From contig NZ_CALNVW010000024.1 of assembly GCF_940670765.1 (NCBI RefSeq), positions 1-64,000 on the forward strand: a stretch of DNA of 64,000 nucleotides. Direction: 5' to 3'. The position numbers and the translations under genes are program-made. The notes beneath the pieces were generated by a model. That model saw only the letters and a program-made list of their open reading frames with translations. It made no database searches and was not told the DNA's origin. Positions 8,268 through 16,355 of this stretch are shown piece by piece (the stretch's first letter is position 1; every line of letters begins with the position of its first letter). Source of the stretch: Streptomyces sp. A 4/2 (GTDB lineage Bacteria > Actinomycetota > Actinomycetes > Streptomycetales > Streptomycetaceae).

Positions 8268-9731
8268 CTAACCCCCCAATCCGATTCGGGGCTGCCTCCG
8301 GTCCGGCTCGTTCCGCCGGCCCGGCACCTGGCCCGGCACCTGGCCCGCCGCCGTGACGATCGTCGCTTCCGGGATGTGTGACGTGTCCCGGCGGGCCAGC
8401 AGCCAGTACAGCGCCGCCGGGACCACCAGCCCCACGATCCAGGAGATGTCCGCGCCGCCCAGCGGGTCCACCAGCGGGCCCGTGTAGAAGGACGTGGCCA
8501 GGAAGGGGAATTGGGCCAGCAGCCCGATGCCGTAGACCAGGAGCGCGTCCCAGCGCCAGGCGCCGTAGCGGCCGTTCGGGTCGGACAGGGCGGGGATGTC
8601 GTAGCGCTCGCGGGAGATCAGGTAGTAGTCGACCAGGTTGATCGCCGACCACGGGGTGAAGAAGGCCAGCAGGAACAGCAGGAAGTCCTTGAAGGAGTTC
8701 AGGAAGCTGTCCTTGCCCGCGAGCGCCACCGCCGTACCGGCGAGCATGATGAGCAGGATGTAGAGCGTGCGTCCGCGCGGGGAGAGGGTCTTCTGGCCGC
8801 GGAATCCGCTGATGCTCGTCACCATCGACATGAAGCCGCCGTAGGTGTTGAGCACATTGATGGTGAGTTTGCCCAGGGCGATGACGAAGTAGAGGACCGA
8901 GGCCATCAGGCCGGTGCCGCCGAGGCCGACCACGTAACCGACCTGGTCGTCGAGGAACGCGTCGCCCGCCGTGGCCGCGACGAGGACGCCGAACGTCATC
9001 GACCACTGGGAGCCCAGCGCGGTGCCGCCGAGGGTCCACCAGAACGTGGCACGTCCGCTCGTCGTGCGCGGCAGGTAGCGCGAGTAGTCCGCGACGTACG
9101 GGCCGAAGGCCAGCTGCCAGGAGGCCGAGAGCGAGATCGCGAGGAGGAACAGCGGGACGGAGAAGCTGTGGTCGTGCAGGACCGTGGAGAGGTCGATGCG
9201 GTCCAGCAGCCGGATGCCCAGGTAGACGAAGGCCACCGCGCACACGATGCTCGCCACCCGGCCCAGCGTGTGGATGATCCGGTAGCCGATGACGGCCATC
9301 ACGGCGGTGATCACGCCGAAGACGATGATGCCTGTGGTGTCGCCGAGGTGGGTCAGCTTGCCCACCGCCTCGCCCGCCAGGACCGTGCCGCTGGCGAAGA
9401 ACCCGACGTACATCAGGATGACGAGGAGGAGCGGGACCACCGCTCCCCGGACCCCGAACTGGGCGCGGGACGAGATCATCTGGGGCAGACCGAGCCGCGG
9501 TCCCTGCGCCGAGTGCAGCGCCATCACCGCGCCGCCCAGCAGATTGCCGAGCAGCAGGCCGACGATCGACCAGAGCGCGCCGCCGCCGAAGACCACGGCG
9601 AGCGCGCCCGTGACGACCGCGGTGATGTGGAGATTGGCGCCGACCCAGAGCGTGAACTGGGAGAAGGCGCTGCCGTGACGCTCCTCGTCCGGGACGACAT
9701 CGATCGACCGCTGTTCCACCAGGCCTGCCAT
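8268..9731 (-). CDS. NCS1-family cytosine/purine permease
   Basis: A 487-residue polytopic permease with about 12 hydrophobic segments. It would import a nucleobase or related compound with a cation. The early WVGANLHITAVVTGAL segment and the PQMISSRAQFGVRGA segment match the CodB-like branch of NCS1 (purine-cytosine permease). The C-terminus carries a small repeat (GQVPGQVPG). The ATG at 9731 has GAGGAGG 7 nt upstream; an earlier in-frame start at 9767 has no such site. No pyrimidine or hydantoin gene is adjacent, so the substrate is open. Confidence 0.88.
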   Translation of the reverse strand: MAGLVEQRSIDVVPDEERHGSAFSQFTLWVGANLHITAVVTGALAVVFGGGALWSIVGLLLGNLLGGAVMALHSAQGPRLGLPQMISSRAQFGVRGAVVPLLLVILMYVGFFASGTVLAGEAVGKLTHLGDTTGIIVFGVITAVMAVIGYRIIHTLGRVASIVCAVAFVYLGIRLLDRIDLSTVLHDHSFSVPLFLLAISLSASWQLAFGPYVADYSRYLPRTTSGRATFWWTLGGTALGSQWSMTFGVLVAATAGDAFLDDQVGYVVGLGGTGLMASVLYFVIALGKLTINVLNTYGGFMSMVTSISGFRGQKTLSPRGRTLYILLIMLAGTAVALAGKDSFLNSFKDFLLFLLAFFTPWSAINLVDYYLISRERYDIPALSDPNGRYGAWRWDALLVYGIGLLAQFPFLATSFYTGPLVDPLGGADISWIVGLVVPAALYWLLARRDTSHIPEATIVTAAGQVPGQVPGRRNEPDRRQPRIGLGG

Positions 9732-9847
9732 CCGACGGCCTCCTCTCTCGTCCCCCCGCACCCTCATGTATTGATCTATGCAGAGTGTGCGGTGATGAAT
9801 GGAAGGTCAATAGGTGGCGGTCGATCGACTCGATAATCAGCGGATTC

Positions 9848-10351
9848 TCAGGCTGCGGGAGAGTCCATCGGTCGGAGTTCGTCCGCATATGAGACGGAAT
9901 GGCGTCGCATCAGGCCGTCATCGCTGATGTCGTACTGGCCGAGCCGCCAGAGCGGCGGCGAGTACGCGTGGATCGAGACCGCGTCGTCCGTGGCCCCGGT
10001 GAGGCGGTGGATGTGGTCCGGGCCGAAGCAGAACGAGGTGTCCGCGCCGACCGCCGTGGCCAGGTGGTGGCCGCCGATGCGGGGGTTGGACTCGGTCAGC
10101 GCGCCCTGGACCACCCGGACCGCGCCGGACGAGATGTCGTGGTCGTGCCAGCCGGTGTCGTTCTGCCGGGTCCAGCAGAGCAGCCAGATGTCCACGTACT
10201 CGTCGCGGTGCAGCGAGGCGTAGTGGCGGTCGGTGTCGGAGAACGCGACCTCCGAGCGCCACAGCTCCGGCCTGGCCGCCAAGTCGTCGACCAGGGCCCG
10301 GAGTTCACGCTTGTCGAGATTGCGGTCGGGCAGCGCGGCGTCGTACGTCAT
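9848..10351 (-). CDS. Cysteine dioxygenase-family cupin protein
   Basis: A 167-residue cupin of the type I cysteine dioxygenase family, which oxidises a thiol to a sulfinate with Fe(II). The metal ligands are visible in GWHDHDISSGAV (two His) and in DHIHRLTG (third His). The ATG overlaps the amidohydrolase stop codon as ATGA, so the two genes are translationally coupled. That pairing suggests the true substrate may be a thiol other than free cysteine. The length is slightly below the usual 190-200. Confidence 0.85.
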   Translation of the reverse strand: MTYDAALPDRNLDKRELRALVDDLAARPELWRSEVAFSDTDRHYASLHRDEYVDIWLLCWTRQNDTGWHDHDISSGAVRVVQGALTESNPRIGGHHLATAVGADTSFCFGPDHIHRLTGATDDAVSIHAYSPPLWRLGQYDISDDGLMRRHSVSYADELRPMDSPAA

Positions 10352-11244
10352 GGGCGTGCTCCGTTCAGGAGGCGGGCGGGGTTGGTGGCACGCAGGGCGT
10401 GGACGGCGGCGTCGGCCCCGAGGTCGGGGTGGACGGGGACGGCGTACGGGCGGTCGCTGCCCGAGACGACCACATCGATGCCGACGGCCCGGACCAGCGC
10501 GTCCACGGCCCGGGTGCCGTACGAGGAGGTCTCGTAGAAGGCGTCGAAGTCCACCGGGCCGCGTCCGCCGCCGCGCGCCGCGAGGCGCTCGCCGTGCAGC
10601 GGGGCGAGGCCCGCCAGGGCGGCGAAGCAGATGCGCAGCCCGGGATGGCGCGGGCGGCCGAACGCACGGAAGGCGAACCACGCGGCGTGCATCTGCTGGA
10701 GGTACGGCACCAGAGCGGGCCACCACGGCGGCGCGCCGGGGTCGCCGGCCGGGGCCGCGCCCGGGTGGACGAAGAGCGGCTTGTCCGCGCGGGTGAGGGT
10801 GTCGATCAGCGGGGCGCAGTGGGCCCAGCCCGCCTCGTCCAGCAGCGCGGTGGCCGGGAGTTGGAGGCCCGCGCAGCCCCGGTCGAGGGTGTCGGCGAGC
10901 GAGTCCGGGTCGGGGGCGACGAGACCGGCCGAGGCCCAGACACCGAAGGGGGCGGGCAGCGCCAGGGCGCCCTCGTGGAAGGCGGCGAGGAGCGGGGCCG
11001 ACTCGGCGGGTGGCAGATATTCGATACCGAGGGGGCTGGAGAGCGAGACGAGTGCCAGCCCGAGGCCGTCGGAGCGGGCGAGCGCGGTGCGGGCGGCGAG
11101 GTCGTGGTCGGCGGGGTCGACCTGGTACGGCGGTTCGCCCGGCAGGTGGAGCGTCCATCCGTCGAGGTGCGGACCTGTCCGGCGGGCGCGCAGCAGCTCC
11201 GTGAAGGCCGGGGGCCAGAGATGTTGGTGGACGTCTACAAGCAA
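10348..11244 (-). CDS. TIM-barrel amidohydrolase (amidohydrolase_2 type)
   Basis: A 298-residue metal-dependent hydrolase or decarboxylase. The HxH metal motif is at the very N-terminus (LVDVHQHLWPP), a further metal His in PLFVHPGA, and a late Asp in VVSGSDRPYAVP; this order fits the amidohydrolase_2 (ACMSD-like) family. The start is a TTG at 11244: an in-frame TGA lies two codons upstream and no other start lies near. It forms an operon with the cysteine dioxygenase gene, under a shared promoter region with the divergent LacI gene. Confidence 0.82.
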   Translation of the reverse strand: MLVDVHQHLWPPAFTELLRARRTGPHLDGWTLHLPGEPPYQVDPADHDLAARTALARSDGLGLALVSLSSPLGIEYLPPAESAPLLAAFHEGALALPAPFGVWASAGLVAPDPDSLADTLDRGCAGLQLPATALLDEAGWAHCAPLIDTLTRADKPLFVHPGAAPAGDPGAPPWWPALVPYLQQMHAAWFAFRAFGRPRHPGLRICFAALAGLAPLHGERLAARGGGRGPVDFDAFYETSSYGTRAVDALVRAVGIDVVVSGSDRPYAVPVHPDLGADAAVHALRATNPARLLNGARP

Positions 11245-11251
11245 GGGTCAC

Positions 11252-11300
11252 TCTCGTGTTAAGCGGTTCAGTGATGCGCTTAAGTGAAGCGGTTAACGAG
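11252..11300. promoter_or_regulatory. Nested inverted repeats in divergent promoter
   Basis: TTAAGCG (11259-11265) pairs with CGCTTAA (11277-11283). An outer pair, CTCGTGTTAA and TTAACGAG, flanks it with a 1-nt offset. AAGCGGTT occurs twice (11261, 11287). This is a likely operator for the LacI regulator at 11336, controlling both itself and the divergent amidohydrolase-dioxygenase pair. Confidence 0.55.
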
Positions 11301-11335
11301 GCGGGGTGTCAAGAGCGGCCGGTAGGCTTCCGGGC

Positions 11336-12337
11336 ATGGCCAGGCCCAGCAAGCGCACCACCCTCCGCGAGGTGGCCGAGGCCACCGGACTCTCCACTGC
11401 CGCCGTCTCGTACGCCCTGCGCGGCAAACAGGTCTCCAAGGAGACCGAGGAACGCGTCCGCAGAGCCGCCGCCGAGCTGGGTTACGAGGCCGATCCCATC
11501 GCCCGTGCCCTCGCCAGCGGCCGTACGAGCATGGTCGGCGTCCTCGCCGGTGACCTCCAGGACCTCTGGCAGCAGCAGTTGATGGCGGCCATAGGACGGG
11601 AACTGCTCGCGGGGGACCGGTACGCGCTGATCCTCGACGCGGGCGGCGACCCGGACCGGGAGCTCGTCCTCGCCAAACAGCTGCGTGACCAGCGGGTGGA
11701 CGGCCTGCTGGTGTCGCCCGTCGACCCGTCGGCCGGGGGCTGGGCGAAGATCGCCGACGCGGTGCCGGTGGTCTCGATCGGGGACTCGCTCCAGCAGGCG
11801 AGCACCGCGGGCGAGGTGCTCTTCGACAACCGGGCCGGTATCGATGCGGTGCTCGGGTACCTGGCGGGGCTCGGGCACCGGTGCGTGACGGTGCTGACGC
11901 CCACCGGGCCCAGTACGCCCGACCGGCCCGCGGACGTGTATGTGCGGGAGGCGGCGGACCGGCTCGGCCTGGAGGTCGAAGTCGTGCCCTGCGCGCAGGA
12001 GTTGGGCGAGGCCACCGGGGTCGCCCGAGGGGTTCTCGGGGGGCGTTCGACGGCGGTCTTCTGCTTCTCGGACTCGATCGCGTACGGGGTGTACGCGGCG
12101 GCGGCGGAGGCCGGGCGGGTGATCGGGCGCGATCTCTCGGTGGTCGGCTTCGACGACCATCCGGTGTCGCGGGTGCTGACGCCCGCGCTGACCACGCTGG
12201 ACTGGGGGCTCGCGGAGATCGCCACGCAGGCGGCGCGGCTCGCGGTGGCGGCGATCGAGGGGCGCCGGGTACGGCGGAAGCGGGTGCTGTGCGCGCCGCG
12301 GCTGGTGGAGCGGGGGTCCGCGACGCGGGCCGGGTAG
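11336..12337 (+). CDS. LacI-family transcriptional regulator
   Basis: A 333-residue LacI/GalR protein. The DNA-binding helix-turn-helix is near the N-terminus (TTLREVAEATGLSTAAVSYA, about residues 7-26), followed by the effector domain (from about 62, TSMVGVLAGDLQDLWQQQL). The ATG at 11336 is preferred; an earlier in-frame start at 11306 lies within the putative operator region. It is divergent from the amidohydrolase-cysteine dioxygenase pair and is probably its regulator; the ligand need not be a sugar. Confidence 0.9.
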   Translation: MARPSKRTTLREVAEATGLSTAAVSYALRGKQVSKETEERVRRAAAELGYEADPIARALASGRTSMVGVLAGDLQDLWQQQLMAAIGRELLAGDRYALILDAGGDPDRELVLAKQLRDQRVDGLLVSPVDPSAGGWAKIADAVPVVSIGDSLQQASTAGEVLFDNRAGIDAVLGYLAGLGHRCVTVLTPTGPSTPDRPADVYVREAADRLGLEVEVVPCAQELGEATGVARGVLGGRSTAVFCFSDSIAYGVYAAAAEAGRVIGRDLSVVGFDDHPVSRVLTPALTTLDWGLAEIATQAARLAVAAIEGRRVRRKRVLCAPRLVERGSATRAG

Positions 12338-12338
12338 A

Positions 12339-12487
12339 CCTGGGCCGGGCAGGCCTGGGCCGGGCAGGCCTGGGCCGGGCAGGAAGTCCGGCCGGTCGGG
12401 AAAGTCGGGCCGGTCGGGAAGTCGGGCCGGTCGGGAAGTCGGGCCGGTAAGGAAAGTCGGGCCGGTAAGGAAAGTCCGGCCGGTCTC
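12339..12487. repeat. Two families of short tandem repeats
   Basis: Directly after the LacI stop codon come three copies of a 15-bp unit CTGGGCCGGGCAGGC (12339-12382). Then come six copies of a 17-18-bp unit of the type AAGTCGGGCCGGTCGGG (12383-12487), the later ones with TAAGG in place of TCGGG. No coding potential is evident. Confidence 0.85.
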
Positions 12488-12510
12488 TGCCCCGCCGGGA
12501 ACGGAAAACA

Positions 12511-12544
12511 CCGCAGGCCCGGTGCTTGCGCACCGGGCCTGCGG
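12511..12544 (-). terminator. Terminator of the initiator tRNA gene
   Basis: A perfect 15-bp stem (CCGCAGGCCCGGTGC and its complement) with a TTGC-type 4-nt loop lies 7 nt past the tRNA 3' end. Read leftward it is followed by TGTTTTCC, an intrinsic terminator. It may also end transcription of the rightward LacI gene. Confidence 0.8.
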
Positions 12545-12551
12545 TCTTCAG

Positions 12552-12625
12552 TAGCGGGGACAGGATTTGAACCTGCGACCTCTGGGTTATGAGCCCAGCG
12601 AGCTACCGAGCTGCTCCACCCCGCG
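12552..12625 (-). tRNA. Initiator tRNA-fMet (CAU)
   Basis: A 74-nt cloverleaf on the minus strand without an encoded CCA. The 5' acceptor strand CGCGGGG pairs with CCCCGC but leaves C1 opposite U72 unpaired. The anticodon stem CUGGG/CCCAG gives three G-C pairs next to the CUCAUAA loop. The T-arm is GUUCAAAUC. An unpaired 1:72 and three G-C pairs are the marks of an initiator rather than an elongator tRNA. Confidence 0.95.
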
Positions 12626-12695
12626 TCGGTAACCCCGACAGTACGGGTTCGGGGACCAGGTGGGAAATCGCCCCCGTCGCGCCCCTGCGCTCGCG

Positions 12696-12825
12696 GCCGT
12701 CATCCGAGCCCGGCGAAGCCCCCCCCGGACATGGCCTACGCCGTCACCCAAGCCCGGCGAAGACCGGCCGGACACGGCCCGCGCCGTCATCCGAGCCCGG
12801 CGAAGACCCACCGGACACGGCCTAC
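12696..12825. repeat. 43-bp tandem repeat touching the binding-protein gene
   Basis: Three copies with period 43-44 bp begin at 12696, 12740 and 12783, each starting GCCGTCA and carrying CCGAGCCCGGCGAAG (one CCAAG) and CCGGACAC/TGGCC. A fourth GCCGTCA at 12826 lies inside the last codons of the ABC binding-protein gene. The repeat therefore grew out of the gene's 3' end. Confidence 0.85.
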
Positions 12826-13751
12826 GCCGTCAGCTTCTGCCGCTTGAGCCACGCGTCGGCCACCCGGTCAGGGTCCTGCTTGTCCTTGTCCACCAGCCGG
12901 TTCAGCCGGGTCAGTTCCGCCGTGGTGAGCGCGTTGCCCAGCTCCGCCAGCGCCTTGCGGACCTTGGCGTCCGCCTTGCGGGCGGCGACCAGCGGGACGA
13001 TGTGCTGCGCGGGCACCAGGTTCTTCGGGTCCTCCAGGACGACCCACTTGTTCGCCGCCACGTCCACGTCCGTCGTGAAGACGTTCGCCACGTCCACGTC
13101 GCCCTTCTTCAGCGCGCCCTTCACCAGCGGCCCCGACGAGTCGAGGGCCTTGAACTCCTTGAACTCCACGCCGTACTGGTCCTTCAGCCCGACGACTCCG
13201 ACGACCCGCTTCTTCATCTCGGCGGCGGCCCCGAAGACCAGTTTCCCGTTGGCCTTCTTCAGGTCGGCGAGGGTCTTCAGGCCGTACCTATCGGCGGTCT
13301 CGCGGGTGACCGCGAAGCTGTCGCGGTCCTCGGCCGCCGCGTACGGCAGCACCTCCAGGCTCGCCGGGAGCACCGCGGCGAGCGCGTTCTGCATGGCGCC
13401 CGCCTCCGTCTCGGTGGCCTTCGGATCCAGGTAGAGCAGCAGGCTGCCCTGGTACTCGGGGAGCAGGTCGATGTCGCCGCCCTTCAGCGCGGGCACGATG
13501 ATCTCCCGCGAGCCGAGGTTGGGCTTGACCGTGGTCTTGATGCCCGCGGCCTTGAGCACCCCCGCGTAGAGGTAGCCGAGTATCTGGTTCTCGGTGAAGT
13601 TGGCGGTGCCGATGACCAGGCCGCCCGAGCTGCTGCCGGTGTCGCCGCCGGATCCGTCCCCGTTCAGGGACGTGATGCCGGACGAGCAGGCGGCGAGCAG
13701 CGGTGCGGAGGCACCGGCCAGCAGGGCGGTGAGTGCGGTACGTCGGTTCAT
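12822..13751 (-). CDS. OpuC/ProX-type substrate-binding lipoprotein
   Basis: A 309-residue extracytoplasmic binding protein of a ProU/OpuC-type ABC importer (glycine betaine, choline, carnitine or a related compound). A lipoprotein signal peptide ends in the lipobox LLAACSSG. A Gly/Ser linker (about 24-45) leads to the OpuAC-type domain, which opens with LVIGTANFTENQILGYLYAGVL and contains NLGSREIIVPAL and DIDLLPEYQGSLLLYL. It is the last gene of the importer operon, 27 bp after the permease. Ligand identity cannot be read. Confidence 0.92.
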   Translation of the reverse strand: MNRRTALTALLAGASAPLLAACSSGITSLNGDGSGGDTGSSSGGLVIGTANFTENQILGYLYAGVLKAAGIKTTVKPNLGSREIIVPALKGGDIDLLPEYQGSLLLYLDPKATETEAGAMQNALAAVLPASLEVLPYAAAEDRDSFAVTRETADRYGLKTLADLKKANGKLVFGAAAEMKKRVVGVVGLKDQYGVEFKEFKALDSSGPLVKGALKKGDVDVANVFTTDVDVAANKWVVLEDPKNLVPAQHIVPLVAARKADAKVRKALAELGNALTTAELTRLNRLVDKDKQDPDRVADAWLKRQKLTA

Positions 13752-13778
13752 CTCGGGTCTCCAGAAGTCAGCGGGCGG

Positions 13779-14450
13779 TCAGCGGGCGGTGGTGGGCCGG
13801 CCGCGCAGCAGCAGCCGCTGCACCCCGCCCAGGGCCAGGTCGGCGAGGACGGCGAGGACGGCGACGAGCACCGCGCCGCCGAGTACCTGCACCAGATCGC
13901 GCTGGGCCAGGCCGTCGAACACGTAGCGGCCCAGGCCGCCGAAGCTGACGTAGGCGGCGATGGTGGCGGTGGCGACGACCTGGACGGTCGCCAGCCGGAT
14001 GCCGGTCATGATCAGGGGGAGCGCCAGGGGGAGTTCGACCTGCCAGAGGACCTGGTGCCCGCGCAGGCCGACGCCCTTCGCCGCGTCCTTGACCTCGGGG
14101 TCGACGGCGGCCATGCCCGCGTACGTATTGGTGATGATCACCGGCACGGCGAGCGCCACCAGCGAGATGTACACCGGCCAGATGGAGAGGCCGCCCGCGA
14201 GGAAGACCAGGGTGACCAGGCCGACGGTCGGCAGCGCGCGGCCGAAGGAGGCCAGGTTGACCGCGAGGAACGCGCCGCGTCCGGTGTGGCCGATCAGCAT
14301 GCCGATGGGCAGCGCGATCACGGCGGCGACGACGGTGGCCAGCAGCGAGTACTGGAGGTGTTCGACGAGCCGGTGGGCGATGCCTTCCGGGCCGGACCAC
14401 TGGGCGGAGCTGGTCAGCCAGGTGGCGAGGTTCTTGAGGAGTTCGATCAC
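13779..14450 (-). CDS. OpuC-type ABC permease
   Basis: A 223-residue permease of the ProW/OpuCB family with about five to six hydrophobic segments. The EAA-type coupling loop is visible around DAAKGVGLRGHQVLWQVELP before PLIMTGIRL. It starts with GTG, 3 bp after the other permease's stop codon. The two permeases would form a heterodimer with the ATPase encoded upstream. The GTG is supported by its coupled position. Confidence 0.9.
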   Translation of the reverse strand: MIELLKNLATWLTSSAQWSGPEGIAHRLVEHLQYSLLATVVAAVIALPIGMLIGHTGRGAFLAVNLASFGRALPTVGLVTLVFLAGGLSIWPVYISLVALAVPVIITNTYAGMAAVDPEVKDAAKGVGLRGHQVLWQVELPLALPLIMTGIRLATVQVVATATIAAYVSFGGLGRYVFDGLAQRDLVQVLGGAVLVAVLAVLADLALGGVQRLLLRGRPTTAR

Positions 14451-14453
14451 GGC

Positions 14454-15098
14454 TCAGGCACCTCGCTCGTGGGTCCACGGCGTGCACAGCCACTGGACGG
14501 TGACCAGCAGCGCGTCCGCCACCAGGGCGAGCAGCAGGGTCAGGACCACCCCGGCGACGACCGGGGTGGGGTAGTTGCGCTGGAAGCCGTCGGTGAAGAG
14601 CTGGCCGAGGCCGCCGTACCCGATGTAACTGGCCACGCTCACCAGGGAGATCGACATCACGGTGGAGACCCGGACACCGGCCATGATCACCGGGAGCGCG
14701 AGCGGCAGCTCGACGGTGAGCAGGGTGCGCAGCGGCCTGGTGCCCATGGCGGTCGACGCCTCGCGCACCCTGGCGGGCACCGCGTCCAGGCCCTCGACGG
14801 TGTTCCGTACGAGCACGACCAGGGTGTACGCGGTCAGCCCGGTGATCGCGGTCGTCCGGGTCAGCCCGGTGATCGGGAGCAGCAGGACGAAGAAGGCGAG
14901 GGACGGGATCGTGTAGAGGATGTTGGAGAGACCGAGGACGAAGCCGCGCAGCGGCCGTACCCGGTGGGCGAGGACCGCCAGGGGGAGCGCGATCAGCAGG
15001 CCGAGGAGGACCGCGGGTACCGCGGTGGAGAGATGGTCCGCGGTGAGATGGGTCATCTCACCGGTGTGGTCGGGGAACCAGCCCCAGTCGATGGTCAT
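14454..15098 (-). CDS. OpuC-type ABC permease
   Basis: A 214-residue permease paired with the one downstream. Hydrophobic segments start at AVPAVLLGLLIALPLAVLAH; the EAA loop is near REASTAMGTRPLRTLLTVELP, followed by PVIMAGVRVSTVMSI. The ATG overlaps the ATPase stop codon (ATGA), so the two are translated together. The order ATPase, permease, permease, binding protein is that of OpuC-type loci. Confidence 0.9.
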   Translation of the reverse strand: MTIDWGWFPDHTGEMTHLTADHLSTAVPAVLLGLLIALPLAVLAHRVRPLRGFVLGLSNILYTIPSLAFFVLLLPITGLTRTTAITGLTAYTLVVLVRNTVEGLDAVPARVREASTAMGTRPLRTLLTVELPLALPVIMAGVRVSTVMSISLVSVASYIGYGGLGQLFTDGFQRNYPTPVVAGVVLTLLLALVADALLVTVQWLCTPWTHERGA

Positions 15099-16216
15099 GC
15101 GGCGCTGCCCGTGCCCGCTGCCGCGTGGGCCTCGCCCGCGCGGTCGTGGATGTCGTCGCGCGCGGTGACGCCGGTCAGGACGCCTGCCGCGTCGACGCGG
15201 GCGACGAGACCGGCCGGGGAGGCGACCGATTCGTTGAGCGCGGAGAGCAGCGAGTCGGTGTCGCGCAGGGCCCGTACGGGCAGCAGCCGGGCGTCGCCCG
15301 CGGTGTCGTTCGTGGGGCCGGACGCCTTTTCGGCCTCGGCGTCGAGCCAGCCGAGCGGCTTGCCGTCGGCCGAGACGACCAGCTGCCAGCGGGCCGCGCC
15401 CTTGGCGGCGGAGAGCTTCTCGCCGGCCCGGACGGTGGGGGTCGCGGTCTGCGGTACGCCCGCGAGCGTGGACAGCGAGAGGAGCTTCAGCCCGCGCTCG
15501 GCGCCCAGGAAGTCCGCGACGAAGGCGTCGGCGGGACGGGCGAGGAGTTCGGCGGGCTCCGCGCACTGGACGAGATGGCCGCCGGTACGGAAGACGGCTA
15601 TTCGGTCGCCGAGCCGCACGGCCTCGTCTATGTCGTGGGTGACGAAGACGATCGTCTTGTCGATGTCCTGCTGGAGCCTGAGCAGCTCGTCCTGGAGCTG
15701 GGTGCGGACCACCGGGTCCACCGCGCCGAACGGCTCGTCCATCAGCAGGACCGGCGGGTCGGCGGCGAGCGCGCGGGCCACGCCGACCCGCTGCTGCTGG
15801 CCGCCGGAGAGCTGGTGCGGGTAGCGCTTCGCGGTGTCGGCGTTCAGTCCGACGGTCTCCAGCAGCTCGGCGGCGCGGGCACGGGCCTTCTTCCGGCCCC
15901 AGCCGAGGAGGAGCGGGACCGTCGCCACGTTGTCGAGGATCGTCCGGTGCGGGAAGAGCCCGGACTGCTGGATGACGTAACCGATGCCGCGCCGCAGGTC
16001 GGCGGCGTCCGCCTCGCGGATGTCCTTGCCCGCGAGACGGATGGTCCCCGAGGTCTGCTCGACCATGCGGTTGATCATGCGGAGCGTGGTCGTCTTCCCG
16101 CAGCCGGACGAGCCGACGAGGACGGTGATCTGCCCCTCCGGCATGTCCAGGCTGAGGTCGTGGACCGCGGTGGTGCCGTTCGGGAAGCGTTTGTGCACGG
16201 AGTCGAATTCGATCAT
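15095..16216 (-). CDS. OpuC-type ABC transporter ATPase
   Basis: A 373-residue ATP-binding subunit energising the importer. Walker A is GSSGCGKTT, the Q-loop YVIQQSGLFPH, the signature LSGGQQQRV, Walker B VLLMDEPFGAVD, and the switch His is in VFVTHDIDEA. The C-terminal part (about 245-370) is a regulatory extension with one recognisable CBS-like segment (LLSALNESVASPAGLVARVD), as in osmosensing OpuA/OpuC ATPases. It is the first gene of the four-gene operon, divergent from the lyase. Confidence 0.94.
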   Translation of the reverse strand: MIEFDSVHKRFPNGTTAVHDLSLDMPEGQITVLVGSSGCGKTTTLRMINRMVEQTSGTIRLAGKDIREADAADLRRGIGYVIQQSGLFPHRTILDNVATVPLLLGWGRKKARARAAELLETVGLNADTAKRYPHQLSGGQQQRVGVARALAADPPVLLMDEPFGAVDPVVRTQLQDELLRLQQDIDKTIVFVTHDIDEAVRLGDRIAVFRTGGHLVQCAEPAELLARPADAFVADFLGAERGLKLLSLSTLAGVPQTATPTVRAGEKLSAAKGAARWQLVVSADGKPLGWLDAEAEKASGPTNDTAGDARLLPVRALRDTDSLLSALNESVASPAGLVARVDAAGVLTGVTARDDIHDRAGEAHAAAGTGSAA

Positions 16217-16355
16217 CGGTCATCCCTTGCCGGGCTGCATATGGTCATGCAGAGTTCTTGGTGGCTGAATAATTTGTCATGGGGCTGTGGTGAGAGGTCG
16301 GGCGGTACGAGGCCATGGGGCAAGACCGTATGTCGGAAAAAGGAGGCGTTCGCGC

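Noticed and set aside
12339..12825. Possible CRISPR array
   Set aside because: The repeats are head-to-tail without unique spacers of regular length, and no cas gene is near.
12339..12825. Integration site at the tRNA gene
   Set aside because: There is no integrase, no duplicated tRNA 3' end and no foreign gene content; the repeats do not match the tRNA.
12660..15824. A 1054-codon open frame on the plus strand
   Set aside because: It runs antisense through the tRNA side spacer and the ABC importer genes; its protein is low-complexity Arg/Gly/Asp-rich, the usual shadow of GC-rich genes.
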